From an uncultured Oscillospiraceae bacterium (GTDB lineage Bacteria > Bacillota > Clostridia > Oscillospirales > Oscillospiraceae), in NCBI GenBank assembly GCA_910579595.1, contig CAJTVM010000024.1, forward strand, positions 1-10,716: a stretch of DNA of 10,716 nucleotides, read 5' to 3'. The notes beneath the pieces were generated by a model. It searched no databases. It saw only the letters and a program-made list of their open reading frames with translations, and had not been told where the DNA came from. Of the stretch, positions 5,745 to 10,716 are shown piece by piece. The translations under genes and the position numbers were made by a program. Position 1 is the first letter of the stretch; each line of letters opens with the position of its first letter.

Positions 5745-7157
5745 GTGTTTTCAACCATTGATCGGGCGAAGCCCGGCCTTCAGGCGTTGATTCGCGCCCT
5801 GGGGAAGACGTATCCCTACGCCTCCGTGCTGGCGGTGGCGGATGACAGCCGCGCCTGGCGGGTCAGCCGGACGGGCATCAACATTATGGCCGCGGGCACC
5901 GGCGGCGGCACCGGCTTCGTGGTGCGGGTGTTTGACGGCGTGGGCTGCGCCGAATATTCCTTCAACGAATTTTCGGAGGAGAAAATCCCCGCTATCTGCC
6001 AGCTGCTGGCCCAGCGCCTGGCGGCGCAGAATGAGGCGCTGGACGGCTTCGACCCCCTGCCCACCCCCATCCCGGCGGACGAGCCGGCGGTGCTGAAAAA
6101 AGAGTCAAACTGGAAAGTCAACCCCAGGGATCTGGGGGATGAGGCCATTGTCGGCAAAATCACCGCCCTGCGGGAGAAGGCCATGGGGATGGATCAGCGC
6201 GTCCTGGACGCCCAGGCGGCGGTGACCTACCGGGCCTACCGCAAGCTGTTCCTGTCCAAAAACCGCGATTTGGATCAGACCGTTATGTGGACCAATGCCA
6301 TGGTGGCGGTGATGGCCTCCCGGGGTCAGGAGCTGAAAATGTCCTACAAGCCCTTCTCCGTACTGGGCGGGGCGGAGCTGCTGGACGAGATGGACGGCGG
6401 CGTGGCCCAGGCGGTAGAGGACGTCCTGGCCCTGCTGGACAGCCAGCCCATCCCCCCCGGCGAGTACGACTGCGTGTGCAGCCCGGAAACCACCGGCATG
6501 ATCGTCCACGAGGCCTTCGGCCACGGTGTGGAGATGGATATGTTCGTCAAGGACCGCGCCCAGGCCCGGGAGTTTGTGGACAAGTACGTGGCCAGCCCCC
6601 TGGTGACCATGCACGATGGCTCCGCCGTAGATGAGTCTGCCACCGCCTTCTTTGACGATGAGGGCACCCTCACCGGGGACACCATTGTCATCGACCAGGG
6701 CGTGCTGAAAACGGGTATGTGCGACGCGCTGTCCGCCGCCCGCCTGGGGGTGAAGCCCACCGGCAATGGCCGCCGGGAGAGCTACGAGCGCAAGGCGTAC
6801 ACCCGCATGACCAACACCTACTTCCAGGGCGGCGAGCACACCCCCGAGGAGATGATCGCCTCCATTGAGGACGGCTTCCTGCTGGAGTGTCCGTCCAGCG
6901 GCATGGAGGATCCCAAGAACTGGGGCATCCAGTGCATGGTGACCACCGCTAAGGAGATCAAAAACGGGAAGCTCACCGGGAAGATTTACTCCCCCATCGT
7001 CCTCACCGGCTATGTGCCCGATCTGCTCAAGTCCGTGACCATGATGGGCAGGGCGGTGGAGCTGGCCGGCTGCGGCCACTGCGGCAAGGGCCACAAGGAG
7101 TGGGTCAAGGTATCCGACGGCGGCCCGTATATGAAGGCCCGCATCCGATTAGGTTGA
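5745..7157 (+). CDS. tldD: TldD-family metalloprotease subunit (catalytic)
   Basis: The 470-residue protein starts at GTG 5745, 6 nt after a perfect AAGGAGGT. The zinc motif HEAFGH gives H255, E256 and H260. The C-terminal 'AGCGHCGKG' carries Cys446 at the place where E. coli TldD supplies its cysteine zinc ligand, so the active site appears intact. TldD pairs with TldE/PmbA; in E. coli the heterodimer degrades unfolded peptides through a narrow channel, helps mature microcin B17 and takes part in CcdA antitoxin turnover. The tldE-like gene follows 12 bp downstream with its ribosome site overlapping this stop, so the two should be made in equal amounts. No natural-product precursor or biosynthetic gene is adjacent, which favours a housekeeping role. 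No signal peptide; cytoplasmic. Confidence 0.95.
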   Translation: MFSTIDRAKPGLQALIRALGKTYPYASVLAVADDSRAWRVSRTGINIMAAGTGGGTGFVVRVFDGVGCAEYSFNEFSEEKIPAICQLLAQRLAAQNEALDGFDPLPTPIPADEPAVLKKESNWKVNPRDLGDEAIVGKITALREKAMGMDQRVLDAQAAVTYRAYRKLFLSKNRDLDQTVMWTNAMVAVMASRGQELKMSYKPFSVLGGAELLDEMDGGVAQAVEDVLALLDSQPIPPGEYDCVCSPETTGMIVHEAFGHGVEMDMFVKDRAQAREFVDKYVASPLVTMHDGSAVDESATAFFDDEGTLTGDTIVIDQGVLKTGMCDALSAARLGVKPTGNGRRESYERKAYTRMTNTYFQGGEHTPEEMIASIEDGFLLECPSSGMEDPKNWGIQCMVTTAKEIKNGKLTGKIYSPIVLTGYVPDLLKSVTMMGRAVELAGCGHCGKGHKEWVKVSDGGPYMKARIRLG

Positions 7158-7169
7158 GGAGGTGAAACC

Positions 7170-8459
7170 ATGATTGAAAGAATTAAAAGCGCCCTGGCCC
7201 GCTGCGGCATCGACCTGTGGCGCATCAACGAGCGGTTGGACGAGACGGCGGAGCTGTTCTTCGTGAAAAAGCAGCTGGACACCCGCCGCAGCAAAGACGT
7301 GCATAAGTTCGAGGTCACCGTATTCCGGGACGTGGCGGCGGACGGGAAGGAAAAGCCCGCCCGGGGTTTCACCTCTGTACAGCTCATCGCCTCCATGGAC
7401 GATGGTGAGATCGACGAAAAGCTGAAGGACGCGTACTACGCCGCGCAGTTTGCCGCCAATCCCTATTTTGAGATGCCCGACCCGGTGCGGGCCCCCGTGG
7501 TGGAGGAGCACGGGAAGCTGGCGCAGGCCCCCCTGGCCCAAAGCGCCGGGAAGATGGCAAAGGCGCTGTTTGCCCCCGATGTCCATGAGGACGCCTTTGT
7601 GAACTCCGCCGAGATATTCGTCTGCCGGGTGCGTCGCCGCATCCTGTCCTCCGAGGGCACCGACGTGTCCTTTGTCAACACCTCGGTAAACGGCGAATTT
7701 GTGGTGCAGTGCAAGGCCCCCGAGGATGTGGAGATCCACAACCAGTTCGAATATGAGGCCCTGGACGAGGCGGCCCTGTCCGCCAAAGTGTCGGAGGCCC
7801 TCACCTTTGTCCGGGACCGGGCCCGCGCCCAGAAGATTCTGAAAAGCGGGAAATACGACCTGGTCCTCAGCGGGGACGCGGTGCGGGAGCTGCTGAGCTA
7901 CTACGTGTCCCGTTCCGCGGCTTCCATGGTGTACGCCAAATACTCCACCTGGCAGCAGGGGGAGGACGTGCAGGGGGAGACAGACGGCGAAAAGCTGGAT
8001 CTCACCCTCCGGGCCTTCCACCCCTACAGCACAGAGGGTATCCCCACCGGTGCCGACCTGCCCCTGCTGGAGGGCGGCAAGCTGCTGCTGTGGCACGGCC
8101 CCAACCGCTTCTGCCGCTACCTGGGGGTAAAACCCACGGGCGAGTATCAGCGGATTGCCTGCGCCAACGGCACTGTGGCCTTTGACGAGCTGAAAAAGGG
8201 CCCGGTTTTGTGGGCGGTGACCTTCTCCGACTTCCAGATGGATGAGGCCAGCGGACACTTCGGCGGCGAGATCCGCTTGGCCTACCTCATTGACAGGGAT
8301 GGCAAGGCGACCCCTGTCACCGGCGGCTCGGTGAACGGCAGCATCCTGGAGGCTCAGAAGAATTTGGTATTCTCCAAGGAACGCTACCTCACCGCTGGGT
8401 ATGACGGCCCTTACGCCGTGCGGCTGAAAAACGTGAGCGTGGCCGGCGCGGGGGAGTAA
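7170..8459 (+). CDS. TldE/PmbA-family protein, non-catalytic partner of TldD
   Basis: The 429-residue protein starts at ATG 7170 with GAGGAGGTGA starting at the tldD stop. It lacks any HExxxH motif, as expected of the partner subunit. The C-terminal half shows the family fold signature: 'SAASMVYAKYSTWQQGEDV', a Gly-rich segment near 'HPYSTEGIPTGADLPLLEGGKLLLWHG', and 'GGSVNGSILE' near the end, equivalent to the 'SGS.NG' segment of PmbA. It probably forms the heterodimer with the preceding gene product in the cytoplasm. A strong terminator follows 13 bp after the stop. I leave the symbol empty because tldE and pmbA are both used and the protein is divergent. Confidence 0.9.
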   Translation: MIERIKSALARCGIDLWRINERLDETAELFFVKKQLDTRRSKDVHKFEVTVFRDVAADGKEKPARGFTSVQLIASMDDGEIDEKLKDAYYAAQFAANPYFEMPDPVRAPVVEEHGKLAQAPLAQSAGKMAKALFAPDVHEDAFVNSAEIFVCRVRRRILSSEGTDVSFVNTSVNGEFVVQCKAPEDVEIHNQFEYEALDEAALSAKVSEALTFVRDRARAQKILKSGKYDLVLSGDAVRELLSYYVSRSAASMVYAKYSTWQQGEDVQGETDGEKLDLTLRAFHPYSTEGIPTGADLPLLEGGKLLLWHGPNRFCRYLGVKPTGEYQRIACANGTVAFDELKKGPVLWAVTFSDFQMDEASGHFGGEIRLAYLIDRDGKATPVTGGSVNGSILEAQKNLVFSKERYLTAGYDGPYAVRLKNVSVAGAGE

Positions 8460-8472
8460 TTCAAGCAACAAC

Positions 8473-8514
8473 AAAAAAGAAGATCTCCGTATTGAACGGA
8501 GATCTTCTTTTTTT
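8473..8514. terminator. Bidirectional terminator between tldE-like gene and DUF4015 gene
   Basis: Arms 8473-8490 and 8496-8513 form a perfect 18-bp stem with a 5-nt loop. An A run starts the left arm and a T run of seven ends the right, so each strand shows a stem followed by Ts. The hairpin lies 14 bp after the tldE stop and 11 bp beyond the stop of the convergent minus-strand gene. Confidence 0.93.
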
Positions 8515-8524
8515 ATTGCGGAAC

Positions 8525-9616
8525 TTAACGGTACCAGCTGCCCTCCCCGGCGGCACCGGCGGGGGACACGATCCGGGCGGCGGGGTTGTCAAAGCCGCCG
8601 GTGGCCAAGATCGCTTCGTAATGTTCCCGGCTCACCCCGGCGTCCAGCCACACCCGGCCCACGTTCTGGGCCAGGACGCCGGCGGTCATGCCGGAGTACA
8701 CTTCATCTCCGGGAGCCAGATCTTCATAGGCGCATACCGACAGGCACACGCCCTTCGCCTCCAACTCCCCGGCCAACCGGGCGTAGAAGGCGGAGACGGG
8801 GACGGTGCGATCCTCCGGGCGGTTTTCACTGGTGGCCAGCACGCCCACCTGCCCATCATAGGGGTAGCCCGCATTGTCCAGGAGAATCTCATCAAAGCCC
8901 ATGTCCGCCAGCTCCTGGCACAGCGCGGACAAGTAGTCCGTAACCTGCTGGTTGGCGGGGCTGGTCCAGCTCATCCCAAAAAAGTCGTACCAGATATTGC
9001 CGCCCTGGGTCATCAGGGTGCCTATCCGGCGCTCCGCCAGCGCGCGGTCCTTAAAGCAGTTTACCCTGGCTACCAAATAGATATCCCCGGCCTGGGCCAG
9101 ATCCCGCACCGCCTGGGCCAGACTGTTGTCGGCGGCATTGATGGACAGGGAGGCGGCCAGATCCGTCTGGGACTGCCACGCCAGCCTGCCGCTGCCGGCC
9201 TTCATCTCCACCACCAGGGCGTTCCCCCCGGCGTTGGCCACCGACTGGGCCGCCGTGCCGCCCCGGATCTGGTCAGCCGTCACCGTCACAGCGGCAAGGG
9301 GCTGGTACTGGGGCTCTGGCACAGGGGTTGGCGTGGGCTCCTGGGTGGGTTCCACGGTGACCTCTACTCTGTCGCTCTCCAGCACCACCGGGTCGGAGAG
9401 CTCCGGCGGCTCGGGGACAGCGCTGTTCATCCAGGGCCAGTCGATCTCCATGCCCCTGTCCGTATATTTAATGTAATCGCCCATAAAGTACATGAATGCC
9501 ACGCCGGCCACCAGCAGTACAGCCAGCAGCGCGATGATAAAGATCAGCACCGGGCGTCCGCGGCCGCTGCGTCCCCGGTATTCTGAATATCCATACCGAT
9601 TTTTCCGTCCGGCCAT
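8525..9616 (-). CDS. Membrane-anchored putative glycoside hydrolase (DUF4015-like)
   Basis: The 363-residue protein starts at ATG 9614-9616 behind an AGGAGGAT ribosome site. A basic Arg/Tyr/Gly-rich cytoplasmic N-terminus (residues 1-21) leads into one membrane helix (about 22-45). A Pro/Thr/Glu linker follows (about 88-106, 'PTQEPTPTPVPEP'), then an extracytoplasmic domain of about 250 residues. That domain starts with 'LAAVTVTADQIRGGTA', reads like a TIM barrel, and contains 'GFDEILLDNAGYP' at about 239-251. This corresponds to the 'FDEIQFDYVRFP'-type strand of the putative glycosyl hydrolase family DUF4015. The Tyr/Arg after the Asp in that consensus are not kept, so activity is uncertain. 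It likely acts at the cell wall, but the substrate is unknown. It has its own leader and promoter and converges on the tldE-like gene. Confidence 0.8.
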   Translation of the reverse strand: MAGRKNRYGYSEYRGRSGRGRPVLIFIIALLAVLLVAGVAFMYFMGDYIKYTDRGMEIDWPWMNSAVPEPPELSDPVVLESDRVEVTVEPTQEPTPTPVPEPQYQPLAAVTVTADQIRGGTAAQSVANAGGNALVVEMKAGSGRLAWQSQTDLAASLSINAADNSLAQAVRDLAQAGDIYLVARVNCFKDRALAERRIGTLMTQGGNIWYDFFGMSWTSPANQQVTDYLSALCQELADMGFDEILLDNAGYPYDGQVGVLATSENRPEDRTVPVSAFYARLAGELEAKGVCLSVCAYEDLAPGDEVYSGMTAGVLAQNVGRVWLDAGVSREHYEAILATGGFDNPAARIVSPAGAAGEGSWYR

Positions 9617-9652
9617 ATGCGTATCCTCCTGGGCGGCCGCGAAATCATTGTG

Positions 9653-9697
9653 GCGGGCTGTTTTGCCCGCAGTTCAGCCGTCCAGCTTATCATACCA
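9653..9697 (-). promoter_or_regulatory. Possible extended -10 promoter and leader hairpin of the DUF4015 gene
   Basis: Read on the minus strand, TGGTATGAT (9689-9697) is an extended -10 element without a clear -35. Downstream of it, GCGGGC arms (9653-9658 with 9665-9670) form a small leader hairpin with a 6-nt loop. The rest of the interval 9698-9804 is AT-rich and holds no gene I can support. Confidence 0.4.
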
Positions 9698-9804
9698 TAG
9701 CCGATGTAAAGAATCCATATGCAAAAAACAGTTTTTTATTAAAATATTGTTAAACGTTATTGTCAGTCTGGGCTGTATGTATGGAAAACGCGCCCCCGCG
9801 TCCG

Positions 9805-10059
9805 TCAGAGGGCCGCCCACTGGGACAAAATCAGCAGGCCAAAGCCGGGCAGGCCCAGCGCCCCCAGGATCAGGCAGTTCAGCAGATTGATGCCCAGGTG
9901 GATACCCAGCATCCCGCCCAACTCCTGGAACAGCCACAGGAACACCAGCCCAAGCCCGGAGCGGACGGCCAGCCTGCACAGCGCGCCCAGGGGGCGGCGG
10001 AACAGCGCCAATACCAGCACCGCCGCCCCGGCCGCCGCCCACCAGCCCCAGCCGGTCAT
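9805..10059 (-). CDS. BofA-family protein (pro-sigma-K processing inhibitor family)
   Basis: This small, very hydrophobic protein of 84 residues has two or three membrane segments (about 5-21, 30-52 and 56-80). Its C-terminal half, 'GIHLGINLLNCLILGALGLPGFG', matches the conserved end of BofA-family proteins. In Bacillus, BofA holds SpoIVFB inactive in the outer forespore membrane until sigma-K processing is allowed. The ATG overlaps the stop of the upstream gene as ATGA, with GGGAGG inside that gene as ribosome site, so the two are translationally coupled. The yaaL-bofA order is the same as in Bacillus, which supports the call independently. No convincing hairpin terminator follows, only an A/T-rich tract. 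Confidence 0.87.
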   Translation of the reverse strand: MTGWGWWAAAGAAVLVLALFRRPLGALCRLAVRSGLGLVFLWLFQELGGMLGIHLGINLLNCLILGALGLPGFGLLILSQWAAL

Positions 10060-10304
10060 CCGGCGTCCTCCCGGGCCTCCAGCTGTTTCACCTGACGGAC
10101 ATAGTAGGAATAGCGGCTTTGCAGGGCGTTGATCTCGTAGACGCAGGCGTCCACCAGATCCGGATCGCTGTAGCAGTTGAACTGGGCGTAGGCATGGTTG
10201 AGCTGGACCCTGGTGGCCTGCATCCCCTCCAGCAGCTGCCTGCGCTCCTCGTCCCGGGCCTGAGCCGCTGCCCGGCGCCGGCCAAACCGGACTGCTTCTG
10301 CCAT
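10056..10304 (-). CDS. YaaL-like DUF2508 protein
   Basis: The 82-residue protein starts at ATG 10302-10304 with GGAAGGTG as ribosome site. The frame stays open upstream to 10415, but that part overlaps the divergent tRNA promoter and has no ribosome site. The helical protein opens with a basic/acidic segment and carries the DUF2508 core 'FNCYSDPDLVDACVYEINAL' (residues 42-61), then 'SRYSYYVRQVK'. Function is unknown; the family is found next to bofA (and often recR) in spore-formers. An ATGA overlap couples it to the BofA-family gene. A weak extended -10 (TGGTATAGG, minus strand, near 10365-10375) may be its promoter. Confidence 0.85.
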   Translation of the reverse strand: MAEAVRFGRRRAAAQARDEERRQLLEGMQATRVQLNHAYAQFNCYSDPDLVDACVYEINALQSRYSYYVRQVKQLEAREDAG

Positions 10305-10396
10305 AGATTTCACCTTCCCTTCCTTTTTTAAAAATCTATGTTTAGTCTGGGCAATTATTCCAATTCCTATACCACAAAGAAATTTTTCAAATCCTA

Positions 10397-10425
10397 TTGA
10401 CAAACAAGTAAACACCTGTTATAAT
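10397..10425 (+). promoter_or_regulatory. Consensus sigma-A promoter of tRNA-Gly
   Basis: TTGACA (10397-10402) and TATAAT (10420-10425) are perfect and spaced by 17 nt. The start would be near 10432, only about 7 nt before the mature tRNA, as is usual for single tRNA genes. Confidence 0.88.
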
Positions 10426-10438
10426 TCGCTTTGTTGTC

Positions 10439-10514
10439 GCGAGTGTAGCTCATCTGGTAGAGCGCCACCTTGCCAAGGTGGAGGTAGCGAGTTCGAGCCT
10501 CGTCACTCGCTCCA
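10439..10514 (+). tRNA. tRNA-Gly (anticodon GCC)
   Basis: Acceptor arms are 10439-10445 (GCGAGTG) and 10504-10510 (CACTCGC), then U discriminator and encoded CCA (10512-10514). The anticodon stem CCACC/GGTGG (10465-10469, 10477-10481) encloses anticodon GCC at 10472-10474, which reads GGC and GGU. The T loop TTCGAGC is present. The length is 76 nt. GGC codons dominate the large surface-protein gene, so this is the tRNA that gene would demand most. It stands alone with its own promoter and terminator, divergent from the yaaL-like gene. Confidence 0.96.
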
Positions 10515-10539
10515 CGTTGAAACAGGAGGATACGATTAA
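10485..10539 (+). repeat. Direct repeat copy 1 (tRNA 3' part plus first terminator arm)
   Basis: This copy covers the end of the variable region, T arm, 3' acceptor strand, CCA and the left arm of the terminator. It is identical over 55 bp to 10662-10716, an offset of 177 bp. Identity stops abruptly on the left side (GGTA versus CGATA context). The true right end is unknown because copy 2 reaches the window edge. Confidence 0.93.
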
Positions 10540-10560
10540 AGTATCTTCCTGTTTTCTTTT
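10520..10560 (+). terminator. Terminator of tRNA-Gly
   Basis: Arms 10520-10533 and 10541-10554 pair over 14 bp with one G-U wobble, which in minus-strand RNA would be a C-A mismatch, so it belongs to plus-strand transcription. The loop is 7 nt, and the right arm ends in T's followed by TCTTTT. It begins 5 nt after CCA. Confidence 0.85.
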
Positions 10561-10567
10561 ACGCAAT

Positions 10568-10672
10568 AGAACTCGCTGCCGCCACCCATCAGCGCGGTGT
10601 GCCGCGCTGATGTTCAATCTGGAGGTGCGGGGCCCCCGCGAACGAAGTTCGTGGGGTGCGATAGCGAGTTCG
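10568..10672. repeat. Structured palindromic spacer between the two tRNA 3' copies
   Basis: Outer arms GAACTCGCT (10568-10577) and AGCGAGTTC (10664-10672) are inverted. Inside are a perfect 11-bp hairpin (10587-10597 with 10602-10612, loop TGTG) and a 10-bp hairpin with one wobble (10634-10643 with 10647-10656, loop GAA). The wobble is G-U only in plus-strand RNA. CCGCCACC (10579-10586) and GGTGCGG (10624-10630) can pair around the first hairpin. The result would be a branched fold. The segment holds no supportable ORF. It is either an intergenic repeat element or part of a tandem unit. Confidence 0.6.
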
Positions 10673-10716
10673 AGCCTCGTCACTCGCTCCACGTTGAAAC
10701 AGGAGGATACGATTAA
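10662..10716 (+). pseudogene. Partial tRNA-Gly copy 2 (3' part only), truncated by window end
   Basis: This stretch is identical to 10485-10539. It lacks the 5' acceptor strand, D arm and anticodon arm, so it is not a functional tRNA. The sequence before it (GTGGGGTGCGA) does not rebuild a tRNA. Such 3' tRNA fragments arise as att sites of integrative elements or from tandem duplication. Confidence 0.85.

Noticed and set aside
5745..8459. RiPP or microcin maturation cluster around TldD/TldE
   Set aside because: There is no precursor peptide, cyclodehydratase or exporter next to the pair. The 27-residue peptide is 2 kb away in a separate unit and has no leader-core pattern.
7149..8474. 441-residue minus-strand ORF
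   Set aside because: It is the antisense shadow of the tldE-like gene, in a low-stop frame caused by high third-position GC, and has no recognisable domain.
8492..9586. 364-residue plus-strand ORF
   Set aside because: It lies opposite the DUF4015-like gene, which has ribosome site, membrane anchor and linker in the right order. The plus frame would also start inside the terminator.
10305..10415. Longer start for the YaaL-like gene
   Set aside because: It covers the divergent tRNA promoter and lacks a ribosome site, and the added residues do not belong to DUF2508. The ATG at 10304 has a good ribosome site.
10450..10692. 80-residue minus-strand ORF containing 'RVTRLELAT' twice
   Set aside because: It is antisense to the tRNA and its partial copy. 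This sequence type is a well-known spurious translation of tRNA genes, and there is no ribosome site.
1..10716. CRISPR array or insertion sequence
   Set aside because: No regularly spaced short repeats, transposase or terminal inverted repeats with target duplications were found. The only sizeable direct repeat is the tRNA 3' copy.

Overview
The window looks like chromosome of a high-GC, spore-forming Clostridia, most likely of the Oscillospiraceae (Flavonifractor/Lawsonibacter-like). This is inferred from the strong AGGAGG-type ribosome sites, textbook sigma-A promoters, a YaaL-BofA sporulation pair, and an S-layer-like protein in a GC-rich coding style. No species can be named from the sequence alone.

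Layout. Positions 2-2794 (+) hold the 3' part of a very large, probably exported, surface-layer-like protein; its start lies outside the window. It converges on an orphan phage-tail-like gene (2874-3287, -) across a near-perfect GC-rich hairpin. The stretch 3288-3757 has no conventional gene but is densely organised. It contains a hairpin that buries a ribosome site, a consensus promoter driving a ~105-nt RNA that ends in a terminator, and on the opposite strand a 27-codon ORF with its own promoter, 5' hairpin and excellent Shine-Dalgarno. Together these resemble a type I toxin-antitoxin or other antisense-regulated small-peptide locus, and this is the most interesting part of the window. Next comes a two-gene operon (HAD phosphatase, then an AI-2E-family membrane protein). 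A separate consensus promoter precedes a tldD-tldE pair, the two halves of the heterodimeric TldD/TldE metalloprotease.

The right side is mostly minus strand. A membrane-anchored putative glycoside hydrolase of the DUF4015 type converges on tldE across an 18-bp hairpin. Then come a BofA-family gene and a YaaL (DUF2508) gene with an ATGA overlap, the order known from Bacillus. Divergent from them is tRNA-Gly(GCC) with a perfect sigma-A promoter and its own terminator. The 3' part of that tRNA plus the first arm of its terminator is repeated exactly 177 bp further on, with a highly structured spacer between; the repeat runs to the window edge.

The genes do not form a single pathway. They are housekeeping and envelope units, with two accessory-looking patches (3288-3757 plus the tail-like gene, and 10485-10716).
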